Made by a program: the position numbers and the translations under genes. Of a stretch of 60,993 nucleotides of DNA, positions 1 to 8,795 are shown piece after piece. This DNA comes from Lachnoclostridium sp. An169 (GTDB lineage Bacteria; Bacillota; Clostridia; Lachnospirales; Lachnospiraceae). The stretch is taken from assembly GCF_002160525.1 (NCBI RefSeq), contig NZ_NFKT01000029.1:1-60993 (forward strand). Direction: 5' to 3'. Each line of letters begins with the position of its first letter. Positions within the stretch are counted from its first letter, which is position 1. Below the pieces are notes generated by a model. The model ran no database searches. It was not told the origin of the DNA and saw nothing but the letters and a program-made list of their open reading frames with translations.

Positions 1-106
1 ATCCTATTACTTAGTAAAAGTTGGAATATAAGTTGTAGAGCCGTATACGAGACCCGTACGTACGGTTCAATGGGAGGGGCGAGATTTTATTCTCCCTCTA
101 CCCTAT
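1..106 (+). mobile_element. 3' end of a group II intron (domains V and VI)
   Basis: Bases 38-68 fold into a textbook domain V: 38-45 pairs perfectly with 61-68, a two-base bulge (59-60) interrupts, and 46-49 pairs with 55-58 around a short loop. The catalytic AGC triad is at 39-41. Bases 72-103 can form domain VI, and the likely intron end is the AT at 105-106. The intron body and any reverse transcriptase lie outside the window. The exact 3' splice site is inferred. Confidence 0.75.
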
Positions 107-380
107 TTCTGCAGCCTTAGCACCGCTGCGTTCTGCTCCCGAGCGAAAGCGCGGTCGCCATGACGATACAGGGGATCACTGCCGGAACCTATCAACGGGA
201 AAAAATAACATCTCCCCCAATATTGACATTTTAAAAATTTTATACTATATTATTAAAAACTTAACTATTAAATATTGAATAATTAAGTGGGCGTGCAGAT
301 ACTGCGGTTCACGCTGCAGGAGAGCAGGAGGATACATTCTGCTCCTGTCGTCATATTATAGTATAAAGGGGTGATTCTGA
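107..380 (+). other. Gene-free leader region before the mcsA-like gene
   Basis: No convincing gene is seen between the intron end and the mcsA-like gene. The stretch is AT-rich at 210-290 and holds one strong promoter (listed separately). A hairpin can form between CAGGAG at about 318 and CTCCTG at about 343, shortly before the ribosome site. I see no CtsR-type operator, although one might be expected ahead of a clpC operon. Confidence 0.5.
223..251 (+). promoter_or_regulatory. Strong sigma-A-type promoter
   Basis: TTGACA at 223-228, a 17-base spacer, and TATATT at 246-251. It probably drives the mcsA-like/clpC operon about 130 bases downstream. The spacer carries 17 bases identical to those in the promoter at 25957-25988, which is far more than consensus alone explains. 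Confidence 0.6.
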
Positions 381-749
381 ATGAAATGTCAGTTTTGTAA
401 TAGAGAGAATGTTGACCGGGTTTTCTACGTCAACTGGATGGGTACCGTGTATCAGGTGCCGGTCTGCGCTGACTGCCTGCAGAAGATGTGGCAGCAGGCA
501 GTGTCTTCCGGACAGACGGAAGAGTTTAAGCAGATGACAGGATGGTGGCCGGGCAAACGTGATCCCAGACATCTGGGGGACCGGGCTTTTCCGGAGTTTG
601 CTGTGGAAGGACTGCGCCGCAGACGCAGGCTGGCAGCTCTGAGAACCCGCCTGAGCGAAGCGGCAGCACTGGAGAATTATGAGGAGGCTGCAAGACTCAG
701 GGATGACATTGCAACGATAGAAAAGGAGGTGTGCAGCCATGGAAATTAA
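381..749 (+). CDS. McsA-like zinc-binding protein with UVR motif
   Basis: A 122-residue protein resembling McsA, the activator of the McsB arginine kinase and modulator of CtsR/ClpC in Firmicutes. Two CxxC pairs (C3/C6 and C29/C32) suggest one zinc site. The C-terminal third (about residues 85-118) is a charged helical UVR-type motif of the kind that mediates contact with ClpC or UvrB. The family usually has about 170-180 residues with two zinc modules, so this is a short form with one. The start has a good AGGGG ribosome site. It overlaps clpC by 11 bases, implying translational coupling. No mcsB or ctsR is present in the window, so the link to arginine phosphorylation is uncertain. Confidence 0.75.
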   Translation: MKCQFCNRENVDRVFYVNWMGTVYQVPVCADCLQKMWQQAVSSGQTEEFKQMTGWWPGKRDPRHLGDRAFPEFAVEGLRRRRRLAALRTRLSEAAALENYEEAARLRDDIATIEKEVCSHGN

Positions 750-3339
750 TCTGAATGCATTCAGCCAACAGACATTGAAGCTTTTCCAGTCTGCACTGAA
801 ATTTGTGACACATATGAAACATGGGTTTATCGGGAGCGAGCATCTCCTGTGGGCCCTTACCCAGGATCAGGGAGCAGCGGGGCGTGCCCTGAGGAAGAAC
901 GGTCTGGACAAAAACCTGGTGGAAGAATATCTCCACCAGTATGACCTGGATGCCAAAGCCGATGGAAATTACCGCGCTGTACAGATCTCCGAGGAGGCAG
1001 AGCAGGTGCTTCGTTTTGCAGAGAAGAGGGCACAGCGGTGCGGCCGGGAGAAAACCATGCCGGAGGACGTGCTTGGCGCGATCCTTGATATGGGTGACTG
1101 CGCAGCCGCACAGATGATGACATCTCTTGAAATGAATCCGGAAGAGATCCGCAGCGATATGGGAGACCGCACGGTTCCCGCGGCTCTGACCCCGGCAGGA
1201 AGCGATAAAAGCCTGAAAAGTGGAGGCAATACGGAAAGCAGATCCGAAAATGCCGGACACAGCAGCCGGGGCGTGTATGCCGGACAGAACAGCCAGAATG
1301 CAGGCACGGCGCCGGATGATACAGAGGAGTCTGGAACAGACGGCCAGGAGGAAGAGATGACTGCTCTGGAGAAGTTCGGGACCGATGTGACGGAGAAGGC
1401 GGAAGAAGGGGCGTATGACCCGATGATCGGCAGGGAGGATGTAATCGAGCGCCTTGTGCAGATCCTTTCGAGACGGACGAAGAACAATCCGGTGCTTACC
1501 GGGGAACCGGGCGTCGGAAAGACCGCCGTGGTGGAAGGTCTGGCGCAGAGGATCGCCGAGGGCAGGATCCCTGCGAATCTGCGGGATAAGAGAATCGTTT
1601 CCATGGATCTGGTGGGGATGCTCTCCGGAGCCAGGTTCCGGGGCGATTTTGAAGAGCGGATGAAGGATTTTATCGAGGAGGCGGAAGCGGAAGGCGACGT
1701 GATCCTCTTTATTGATGAGTTACATATGATCATGGGAGCCGGAGCGGGATCCAGTGAAACCATGGATGCGGCGAATATCTTAAAGCCGGTCCTGGCCCGG
1801 GGCGGCCTGCAGGTGATCGGCGCCACGACCCGGAAGGAGTACCGCAGATATATTGAGAAGGACGCGGCGTTCGAGCGCCGGTTCCAGCCGGTGGAGGTCA
1901 CAGAGCCGGACAAAGAGGATGCGGTGAAGATCCTTCTGGGACTGCGGGGAAAATATGAAGAATTCCACGGGCTTAAGATCACGGATGCGGCGATCACAGC
2001 TGCGGTAGAGCTCTCATCACGGTACATTCAGGATCGTTTTCTGCCGGATAAGGCTGTGGACCTGATGGATGAGGCAGCCTCCCGGATCAAGACCCGGGGA
2101 ATGGCGACGCCTCCTTATCTGCTGGAACTGGATGAGGAGATCAAGCGGATCCGCAAAGATAAGAAGAAAGCTGCCGACGCCCAGGAATATGAACGGGCAG
2201 CCGTGCTCCGTGACCGTCAGATCGAACTGGAAAAAGCACTGGATCAGAAGCAGTCGGCATGGCAGAAGGAACAGTGCAGTGTTGTCGATGCGGAGGACAT
2301 CGCCGAGGTGGTGTCGGCCTGGACAAAGATCCCGGTGACCATGCTCACAGTGGATGAGGCGGAGAACCTGCGCACTCTGGAAGAGACCCTGCATCAGCGG
2401 GTGATCGGCCAGGATGAGGCTGTCACGGCGGTGGCGAAGGCGATCCGCAGGGGACGCACGGGAGTTGCAGATCCGGACCGCCCGGTAGGCTCGTTCCTCT
2501 TCCTGGGACCGACAGGCGTAGGGAAAACGGAACTTTGCAGGGCACTGGCGGAAGTCATGTTCCATGACGAAAACGCCATGATCCGTCTTGACATGTCCGA
2601 GTACATGGAGCAGTATACGGTTTCCAAACTGATCGGATCACCGCCGGGATATGTGGGATACGATGAGGGCGGACAGCTCACGGAACTTGTGAGAAAGAAA
2701 CCGTACAGCATCATCCTTTTCGATGAGATTGAGAAAGCCCATCCGGATGTGTGGAATGCACTTCTGCAGATCCTCGATGACGGGCGGCTCACCGATGCCC
2801 AGGGAAGGACGGTCAGCTTCAAAAATACAGTCATTGTCATGACGTCCAATATCGGCGCGCGTGAGATTACCGGGAAGAGTTCGCTCGGATTCGCCAGAAA
2901 TGACGAGAGTGAGGAGAAACGCCGGGATGAGAATATCCGCAGCCGGGTGATGGAGGCTGTGAGACAGACCTTCCGTCCGGAATTTTTAAACCGTCTGGAT
3001 GAGATTCTTGTGTTCCATCCGCTGAAGATGGAGGATGTGCGCAGGATCGCAGATATTCAGGTGGAGAAACTGGTCGGCAGGATGGAAAAACAGGGGATCC
3101 GTCTCGATGTGGAGGAGAGCGCTCTGGATGTGCTCGCCGAGAAAGGCTACGATCCGGCGTACGGCGCAAGACCGCTGAAGAGAACGATCCAGTCCATGCT
3201 GCAGAATGCAGTGGCAGACCGGATTCTGGAAGAAAATCCGGGAGAGAAAGAGCGGCTTGTCGTTACCGGACATGACGGAAAGATTGAAGTGAAGGCTGTG
3301 AAGCAGGAGGAAAATGCTGCAGAAGAATATGCGCTGTGA
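739..3339 (+). CDS. clpC: ATP-dependent Clp protease ATPase subunit ClpC
   Basis: An 866-residue AAA+ unfoldase that feeds substrates to ClpP. Domains in order: Clp N-domain repeats (about 1-145); a Ser/Gly/Glu-rich linker (about 150-205) longer than usual; AAA-1 with Walker A GEPGVGKT at about 255-262; a UVR-containing middle domain (about 420-480), the hallmark of ClpC against ClpB; AAA-2 with Walker A GPTGVGKT at about 590-597; and the ClpP-docking LGF loop at 716-718. The ribosome site AAAGGAGG lies inside the upstream gene. It is followed by a clear terminator. The low-complexity linker is the only odd part. Confidence 0.96.
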   Translation: MEINLNAFSQQTLKLFQSALKFVTHMKHGFIGSEHLLWALTQDQGAAGRALRKNGLDKNLVEEYLHQYDLDAKADGNYRAVQISEEAEQVLRFAEKRAQRCGREKTMPEDVLGAILDMGDCAAAQMMTSLEMNPEEIRSDMGDRTVPAALTPAGSDKSLKSGGNTESRSENAGHSSRGVYAGQNSQNAGTAPDDTEESGTDGQEEEMTALEKFGTDVTEKAEEGAYDPMIGREDVIERLVQILSRRTKNNPVLTGEPGVGKTAVVEGLAQRIAEGRIPANLRDKRIVSMDLVGMLSGARFRGDFEERMKDFIEEAEAEGDVILFIDELHMIMGAGAGSSETMDAANILKPVLARGGLQVIGATTRKEYRRYIEKDAAFERRFQPVEVTEPDKEDAVKILLGLRGKYEEFHGLKITDAAITAAVELSSRYIQDRFLPDKAVDLMDEAASRIKTRGMATPPYLLELDEEIKRIRKDKKKAADAQEYERAAVLRDRQIELEKALDQKQSAWQKEQCSVVDAEDIAEVVSAWTKIPVTMLTVDEAENLRTLEETLHQRVIGQDEAVTAVAKAIRRGRTGVADPDRPVGSFLFLGPTGVGKTELCRALAEVMFHDENAMIRLDMSEYMEQYTVSKLIGSPPGYVGYDEGGQLTELVRKKPYSIILFDEIEKAHPDVWNALLQILDDGRLTDAQGRTVSFKNTVIVMTSNIGAREITGKSSLGFARNDESEEKRRDENIRSRVMEAVRQTFRPEFLNRLDEILVFHPLKMEDVRRIADIQVEKLVGRMEKQGIRLDVEESALDVLAEKGYDPAYGARPLKRTIQSMLQNAVADRILEENPGEKERLVVTGHDGKIEVKAVKQEENAAEEYAL

Positions 3340-3368
3340 CGGAAGTCTGGCGGCAGAGAAATAAACGG

Positions 3369-3406
3369 GTGACCGTACTGTGCAGAGGCATGGTACGGTC
3401 ACTTTT
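3369..3406 (+). terminator. Rho-independent terminator after clpC
   Basis: GTGACCGTAC (3369-3378) pairs perfectly with GTACGGTCAC (3393-3402), followed by TTTTC. It ends the mcsA-like/clpC transcript. Confidence 0.9.
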
Positions 3407-3425
3407 CAGTAGTTATAAAAGATTG

Positions 3426-3453
3426 TTGTAATATGGACTTAGTATGTTATACT
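3426..3453 (+). promoter_or_regulatory. Putative promoter of the AlbA-domain regulator
   Basis: TTGTAA at 3426-3431, a 16-base spacer, and TATACT at 3448-3453, about 95 bases ahead of the start codon at 3549. Confidence 0.5.
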
Positions 3454-3548
3454 GTGTGATACAGAGGGAGTTCTCGAGAAAATCGTAACGGTCAGTCCGT
3501 ACACTTTTCTAAAAAAATGAGCATGTAAATTAGGGAGAATCTGTATAT

Positions 3549-4976
3549 ATGTTAATAACAGAATTATTAGGAGAGGCAACAGAATATGATAAAAAGCAAG
3601 CAGTTGAAACAAAGAAGCCTAAAAGTTGGTTGAAGTCTGTCAGCGCATTTGCAAATGGATCGGGAGGCATGTTGGTTTTCGGTGTGGCAGATAATGATGA
3701 TATTATTGGTCTTGCAGATATAAAGAGTGCCTCAGAGTTTGTCAGCCAGAAAATAAAAGAGAGAATAGATCCCCTGCCGGAAATTTTTATGGAATTACAC
3801 AAGGTGGAAGGAGATAAGGATATATTAACGGTTAAGGTTATGGAAGGAGAAGAGACGCCTTATTATTATAAGGGAGACGGATCTATGGAGGCTTTTATCC
3901 GTATAGGGAATGAAACTGTTACTGCCAGTGCAGCTGAATTAAAAAGGCTTGTACTCAGAGGTAGAAATTCATCTTACGATTCGCTTACTTCAACATATAA
4001 TTTTAAGGACTATTCATTTTCTAAATTGCGGGAGCGTTTTTACGAGTGGAATAGCCGTAGTATGGAAGAGAAAAATTTTGAATCGTTTGGTATCGTTGAT
4101 GGGAATGGCAAATTGACAAATGCTGGAGCGCTTCTGGCAGATAATTGTCCAATTCGTCATTCAAGATTATTTTGCACCAGATGGAATGGTCTGGATAAAA
4201 GCGGAGGGCGGATTGACGCATTAGACAGTGCTGAGTTCACTGGGAGTTTGATTATACTTTTAAATGAAGGATTTAGCTTCGTAAAAAGGAATATGAAGAC
4301 AGCGTGGAAAAAAACAGCTAATTCAAGGATTGAACTGCCGGATTATTGCGAGAGAAGTATTTTTGAAAGTATTGTCAATGCCCTTATTCATCGGGATTAT
4401 CTGATCAATGGAAGCGAAGTTCATATAGATATATTTGATGATCGACTTGTAGTATATTCTCCGGGCGGAATGCCGGATGGCACTAAAATCCAAGAGAGAA
4501 ATATTGACTCTGTGCCATCTACAAGGCGTAATCCGGTATTGGCAGATATATTTAGCCGACTGGGATATATGGAAAGACAAGGCAGTGGACTGAATAAAAT
4601 AAGGAATGCTTATCGGAATGCAGAAAATTACACACCAGATAAGGAACCTGTTTTTTATTCTGATCGAGTAGAATTTGCTGTTACTTTAAAAAATCTTAAT
4701 TTTTTAGCATCAGAAAGTGAGGCTAAAAATGAAGCTAAAAGTGAGGCTAAAAATGAAGCTGAAAACTATAGGCTTACAGAATTAGAAGAAAAGCTGTGTG
4801 AGTTGCTGTTAGCATATCCTGAACTGACTCAACCAGAGATTAGAGAGAGGCTGAATTTATCAAGAAGCAAAGTACAAAGAATGATGAAGAAACTGGCAGA
4901 AGCTGGTATAGTCATACGTAAGGGATCAAAGCGAAAAGGATATTGGGAGATTCGTCTTGATGGCGGAGTAAAATAA
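3549..4976 (+). CDS. AlbA_2/Schlafen-domain ATP-binding transcriptional regulator
   Basis: A 475-residue protein of the COG2865 type. It has an N-terminal AlbA_2/Schlafen-like domain (about 10-130, with the GGMLVFGVAD core), a GHKL-like ATP-binding segment (about 250-370, containing SIFESIVNALIHRDY and RQGSGLNKI), and a C-terminal winged helix (about 410-475). Such proteins are common stand-alone regulators in gut Firmicutes and often ride on mobile DNA. Codon use is clearly more AT-rich than in the flanking genes, which suggests acquisition by transfer. A lysine/glutamate-rich linker before the winged helix is built from a 24-base tandem repeat. The target is unknown. It stands alone between a terminator and the convergent marR gene. 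Confidence 0.8.
   Translation: MLITELLGEATEYDKKQAVETKKPKSWLKSVSAFANGSGGMLVFGVADNDDIIGLADIKSASEFVSQKIKERIDPLPEIFMELHKVEGDKDILTVKVMEGEETPYYYKGDGSMEAFIRIGNETVTASAAELKRLVLRGRNSSYDSLTSTYNFKDYSFSKLRERFYEWNSRSMEEKNFESFGIVDGNGKLTNAGALLADNCPIRHSRLFCTRWNGLDKSGGRIDALDSAEFTGSLIILLNEGFSFVKRNMKTAWKKTANSRIELPDYCERSIFESIVNALIHRDYLINGSEVHIDIFDDRLVVYSPGGMPDGTKIQERNIDSVPSTRRNPVLADIFSRLGYMERQGSGLNKIRNAYRNAENYTPDKEPVFYSDRVEFAVTLKNLNFLASESEAKNEAKSEAKNEAENYRLTELEEKLCELLLAYPELTQPEIRERLNLSRSKVQRMMKKLAEAGIVIRKGSKRKGYWEIRLDGGVK
4716..4763 (+). repeat. 24-base tandem repeat inside the AlbA regulator gene
   Basis: Two 24-base copies (4716-4739 and 4740-4763) differ at one base, and each is two related 12-mers. They encode SEAKNEAK-type repeats linking the ATPase part to the winged helix. 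Gain or loss of copies would stay in frame. Confidence 0.8.
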
Positions 4977-5050
4977 TTTTTGTTGTTCATGAAAATGCTT
5001 TTCTGTATTATTGCAGTTCCGGTATATCTGGCGGCATTTCAGCCGGGCGT

Positions 5051-5497
5051 TTACTCGGAAAAACCGGAGGACAGGCTGTCCAGCTCATTGATCAGGCGGA
5101 TGAGCTGGCGCATGTTCTCCTCGCCAAAACGGTCGAGAAGTTCCGACCACATTTCATCATATTTCTTTTTTGACTCTTCCGCCGCAGCCTTCCCCTCCGG
5201 GGTGGCGCTGATGGAGACTTTGCGGCGGTCCTTCGGGTCGATCTCCCGGGTAATGTATTTTTTCTTCTCCAGGGTATTCAGTATGTAGGAGATGGCAGGT
5301 TTGGAGATGCGGAGCTTTTTCTGCATCTGCGGCACGTCCAGGTTCATGCAGGGACACTCCCGGCAGCATGTTCCTGCGATGCTCTGCAGGATCACCATCT
5401 CATTCATCTGCATTTCACATTCGGTACAGAGCGCAGATTCCAGTCTGCGGAAATGAATAATGGACGTAAAAAACTCTTCTCTCAGTTCGCTGCTCAT
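5051..5497 (-). CDS. MarR-family regulator, cysteine-rich
   Basis: A 148-residue winged-helix protein of the MarR type. The recognition region (LRISKPAISYILNTLEKKKYI) and the wing (DPKDRRKVSISATPEGK) are clear. Unusually, six cysteines cluster in the N-terminal half (C24, C27, C45, C46, C49, C51), suggesting a metal site or thiol/redox sensing (inference). The start has an AAGGAG site. It faces the DUF134/CoA-disulfide reductase genes, and both promoters carry an AGTATAC core over the -10 element, so it probably controls itself and the sulfur-redox operon. Confidence 0.85.
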   Translation of the reverse strand: MSSELREEFFTSIIHFRRLESALCTECEMQMNEMVILQSIAGTCCRECPCMNLDVPQMQKKLRISKPAISYILNTLEKKKYITREIDPKDRRKVSISATPEGKAAAEESKKKYDEMWSELLDRFGEENMRQLIRLINELDSLSSGFSE

Positions 5498-5532
5498 ATC
5501 GTTAACTCCTTAAATAATAAGTGTTTAATAGA

Positions 5533-5602
5533 AGTATACATCAGAGGAAAGGGAAATTCAAGAGTCTGATTTATTGACATATGTTCAAAAGAGAGTATAC
5601 TT
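5533..5602. promoter_or_regulatory. Divergent promoters with shared AGTATAC cores
   Basis: Minus strand: TTGAAT (5556-5561), 17 bases, TATACT (5533-5538) for marR. Plus strand: TTGACA (5574-5579), 16 bases, TATACT (5596-5601) for the DUF134 operon. Each -10 lies in an AGTATAC core (5533-5539 and 5594-5600), so one dimeric repressor could cover both promoters. The neighbouring MarR protein is the obvious candidate (inference). Confidence 0.6.
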
Positions 5603-5653
5603 AAATCACAGCTTCGTTTGTTCTGTTATAAATTAAAAGGAAGGAGAGATATC

Positions 5654-6055
5654 ATGCCAAGACCGCAGAAACTACGATGCATCTGTTCCCTGCCGAAAGT
5701 GACGGAGATCGCACCTCAGGGATGCGTGGAGAAAGAACCGGTAAATCTTACATACGATGAATATGAAGTGATCCGTCTTCTGGATCACATGCATATGACG
5801 CAGGAACAGTGCGCGGCGCGCATGAAGATCTCCCGGCCCACCGTGACACGGATCTACGACGAGGCGCGCTCTAAGATGGCGGATATGCTGGTAAACGGAA
5901 AGAAAATGACCATCGGCGGCGGAGATGTGACTGTCTGCACACAGATGAGACCGGAATGTGCGGACGAGATATATTGCTGTCACAAGAATAAAGATCTGGT
6001 GCGCGGACAGAGAAGCAGGAAAACAGGAACTATGGAAACAGAAAGAGAGGCTTAA
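5654..6055 (+). CDS. DUF134-family helix-turn-helix protein
   Basis: A 133-residue DUF134 protein. It opens with the family signature MPRPQKLR, followed by paired cysteines (C9, C11) and a helix-turn-helix (about residues 45-85: QEQCAARMKISRPTVTRIYDEAR). Cysteines near the end (MRPECADEIYCC) could bind metal. DUF134 genes often sit beside redox or iron-sulfur genes and are thought to act as small DNA-binding regulators; the effector is unknown. The ATG at 5654 is preferred over an upstream ATG because of the AAGGAAGGAG site just before it. Only 3 bases separate it from the next gene, so the two are co-transcribed. Confidence 0.85.
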   Translation: MPRPQKLRCICSLPKVTEIAPQGCVEKEPVNLTYDEYEVIRLLDHMHMTQEQCAARMKISRPTVTRIYDEARSKMADMLVNGKKMTIGGGDVTVCTQMRPECADEIYCCHKNKDLVRGQRSRKTGTMETEREA

Positions 6056-6058
6056 AAG

Positions 6059-8641
6059 ATGAAGGTACTGATTATCGGGGGAGTTGCCGCCGGAACGAAA
6101 ACTGCGGCAAAGCTCAAAAGAGAGGACAGAAGCGCGGAAGTAACGGTGATCACAAGAGATCAGGACATTTCCTATGCAGGGTGCGGGCTCCCCTATTATG
6201 TGGGCGGCCTGATCGGGAGCAGGGATGAGCTGATCGTGAATACACCTCAGAAATACGCGAACCTCACCGGCGTGGAAGTGCGGACCGGGAAGGAAGCAGT
6301 GGCGCTCAACGCAGCGGAGAAGACGGTGACAGTCCGGGACGTGGCCACGGGAAATGAGGAAGCCTGTCCCTATGACAAGCTGGTGATCGCGGTCGGAGCT
6401 TCCGCAGCGGAGCTTCCTATCCCGGGAAAGGACCTGCCGGGTGTGTTTAAGATGAGAACGCCGGACGACGCTGAGGGCATCCGTAATTACATTACAGAAA
6501 ACAATGTAAAGAGAGCAGTTGTGATCGGCGCAGGATTTATCGGTCTGGAGGCGGCGGAAAACCTGCAGGCAAAAGGCGTCAGCGTAACAGTGATTGATTT
6601 CGCCTCCCAGGTGCTCCCAAACATTCTGGATCCGGAGATGGCAGCTTATGTTAAGAAACATCTGCTCTCAAAAGGAATCCGTGTGATTACAGGCACAAGT
6701 GCCGAGGCGGTTCTGGGAACAGAGAAAGTGACAGGATTAAAGACTTCTGCGGGAACGCTCGCCTGCGAGATGCTGATTATGGCAGCAGGAATCCGTCCCA
6801 ACACGGCATTCCTTGAGAATACGGGAATCGAGATGTTTAAGGGGACGATCCTTGTGGACAACACCATGAAGACGAGCCTGGACGATGTTTATGCTGCGGG
6901 CGACTGCGTGATGGTGACAAACTGCATCACGGGAAAACGCCAGTGGTCACCGATGGGATCTTCTGCAAATATGGAAGGCCGCACTCTGGCACAGGTGCTT
7001 ACCGGCACGAAGAAGACCTACCCGGGCGTTCTGGGAACAGGCGTTGTGAAGCTCCCGGGACTCAATATCGGACGCACCGGACTCACGGAAGAGCAGGCGA
7101 AAGAGGCAGGATACGACGTAATCACCACAACGGTTCCCACCGATGACAAGGCGCATTACTATCCGGATGCTTCTTTCTTCATCACAAAGCTGATTGCGGA
7201 CCGCACCACCCGGAAACTTCTGGGCGTTCAGGTGTTCGGACCCGGCGAAGTGGACAAGATGGTGGATATCGCAGTGATGGGCATCAATATGGGTGCCGTC
7301 CTGGAAGATTTTGAAAATGCGGATTTTGCCTATGCACCGCCGTTTTCCACAGCCATTCATCCTTTCGTGCAGGCTGTCTATGTGCTGATGAACAAGATCG
7401 ACGGAAGCTTTGTCAGCATGACTCCGGCAGAGTATGCAGCAGGAAAGGCGGAGGGGTACAAGGTTGTCGACGTGGCACCGGAGCCGCAGATCCGCGGCGC
7501 TTTCTTCGTGAATCTGGCATCTGTCAAGGGCGAGATCGAGGGCCTTGGAAAAGACGAAAAACTCCTTCTCGTATGTGCGAGAGGAAAGAGAGCATATTTC
7601 CTGCAGAACCGCATGCGCTACTATGGCTATACCAATACGGTTGTCCTGGAAGGCGCTACTTTCCTCAATGACGTGAAGGTGAAGAATACGGATGCTGCGG
7701 TTTCAAAAGAAGAGGAGACAAGGGTAAAAGCTCTGGGATTTCTGAAAGATAAGCGGACACCGGACAGATTCAACGGACGTGTTATTACGAGAAACGGAAA
7801 GATCACAGCCGAAGAGGCGCGGGTGATTGCCGAGGCGGCAGAGAAGTTCGGCAGCGGAGAAGTGACGATGACTTCCCGTCTGACTATGGAGATCCAGGGA
7901 GTGCCGTTTGACAACATCGAGCCGCTGCGTGAATACCTGATGCAGGCAGGGCTGGAGACCGGCGGAACCGGATCTAAGGTACGTCCGGTTGTCTCATGTA
8001 AGGGAACAACCTGCCAGTACGGCCTGATTGATACATTTGCCCTGTCCGAGGAAATCCACGAGAGATTCTACCACGGATACCGCGAGGTCAAACTGCCGCA
8101 CAAGTTCAAGATCGCAGTGGGCGGATGCCCGAACAACTGTGTGAAGCCGGATCTGAACGATCTGGGAATCATCGGCCAGAGGGTTCCCCAGGTGGATCTG
8201 GAGAAATGCCGCGGCTGCAAGGTGTGCCAGATCGAGAACACCTGTCCGATCAAAGTGGCGAAGCTTGCAGACGGCAAGGTAACCATCGACGAGACCGCCT
8301 GCAACCACTGCGGACGCTGCGTAGGAAAATGTCCGTTCGGCGTAATCGAGAACTACACCAACGGCTACCGTATCTATATCGGCGGACGCTGGGGCAAGAA
8401 AGTAGCGCAGGGAAGATATCTGGATAAAGTGTTTACGGATAAGGAAGAAGTTCTCTCGATTGTAGAGAAAGCGATTCTTCTGTTCCGCGAGCAGGGAATT
8501 ACCGGCGAGCGCTTTGCCGATACTGTGGCGAGACTGGGATTCGAGAATGTCCAGGAACAGCTCCTCTCGGACGATCTTCTGGCGAGAAAAGAGGAGAACA
8601 TCAAGGCGCAGAAGCATCTGAAAGGCGGGGCGACCTGCTAG
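6059..8641 (+). CDS. CoA-disulfide reductase / rhodanese / sulfite reductase-like fusion
   Basis: An 860-residue fusion. Residues about 1-450: FAD/NAD(P)H oxidoreductase of the CoA-disulfide reductase family, with a GGVAAG dinucleotide motif and active-site C42 (SYAGCGLPYY). About 460-550: rhodanese-like domain with a cysteine at the catalytic position (C506, VCARGKR). About 570-700: half of a nitrite/sulfite reductase fold with siroheme/4Fe-4S-type cysteines C647/C652 and C690/C694 (GGCPNNC). About 715-775: two 4Fe-4S ferredoxin motifs starting at C717, as in AsrC. The parts suggest NAD(P)H-driven reduction of sulfane sulfur, polysulfide or sulfite in the cytoplasm (inference). It shares an operon with the DUF134 gene and is probably MarR-controlled. 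The order of domains is unusual but every domain looks intact. Confidence 0.85.
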   Translation: MKVLIIGGVAAGTKTAAKLKREDRSAEVTVITRDQDISYAGCGLPYYVGGLIGSRDELIVNTPQKYANLTGVEVRTGKEAVALNAAEKTVTVRDVATGNEEACPYDKLVIAVGASAAELPIPGKDLPGVFKMRTPDDAEGIRNYITENNVKRAVVIGAGFIGLEAAENLQAKGVSVTVIDFASQVLPNILDPEMAAYVKKHLLSKGIRVITGTSAEAVLGTEKVTGLKTSAGTLACEMLIMAAGIRPNTAFLENTGIEMFKGTILVDNTMKTSLDDVYAAGDCVMVTNCITGKRQWSPMGSSANMEGRTLAQVLTGTKKTYPGVLGTGVVKLPGLNIGRTGLTEEQAKEAGYDVITTTVPTDDKAHYYPDASFFITKLIADRTTRKLLGVQVFGPGEVDKMVDIAVMGINMGAVLEDFENADFAYAPPFSTAIHPFVQAVYVLMNKIDGSFVSMTPAEYAAGKAEGYKVVDVAPEPQIRGAFFVNLASVKGEIEGLGKDEKLLLVCARGKRAYFLQNRMRYYGYTNTVVLEGATFLNDVKVKNTDAAVSKEEETRVKALGFLKDKRTPDRFNGRVITRNGKITAEEARVIAEAAEKFGSGEVTMTSRLTMEIQGVPFDNIEPLREYLMQAGLETGGTGSKVRPVVSCKGTTCQYGLIDTFALSEEIHERFYHGYREVKLPHKFKIAVGGCPNNCVKPDLNDLGIIGQRVPQVDLEKCRGCKVCQIENTCPIKVAKLADGKVTIDETACNHCGRCVGKCPFGVIENYTNGYRIYIGGRWGKKVAQGRYLDKVFTDKEEVLSIVEKAILLFREQGITGERFADTVARLGFENVQEQLLSDDLLARKEENIKAQKHLKGGATC

Positions 8642-8660
8642 TATATGGCATGAAATAAAA

Positions 8661-8699
8661 GAAAACGGCGGCACGGAGTAGATCTGTGCCGCCGTTTTC
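8661..8699 (+). terminator. Terminator after the CoA-disulfide reductase fusion
   Basis: GAAAACGGCGGCAC (8661-8674) pairs perfectly with GTGCCGCCGTTTTC (8686-8699). The stem itself ends in TTTTC. Confidence 0.9.
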
Positions 8700-8735
8700 C
8701 GGTAAAAATCAACAGTGGAATAAAACGAAAAAAGA

Positions 8736-8744
8736 TGCTATAAT
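8736..8744 (+). promoter_or_regulatory. Extended -10 promoter of the gdpP operon
   Basis: TG-C-TATAAT (8736-8744), an extended -10. A good -35 is not evident, as expected for this promoter type. It gives a leader of about 135 bases. Confidence 0.55.
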
Positions 8745-8795
8745 AAGACATTGTAATATAGCAGAGCGGCGTGTATGCCGGAGGATGCAGTCGGC

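Noticed and set aside
200..380. CtsR operator before the mcsA-like gene
   Set aside because: No GGTCAAA direct repeats were found.
969..2027. Long open frame on the minus strand
   Set aside because: It is a shadow of clpC; the protein is low complexity and the plus strand has clear AAA+ motifs.
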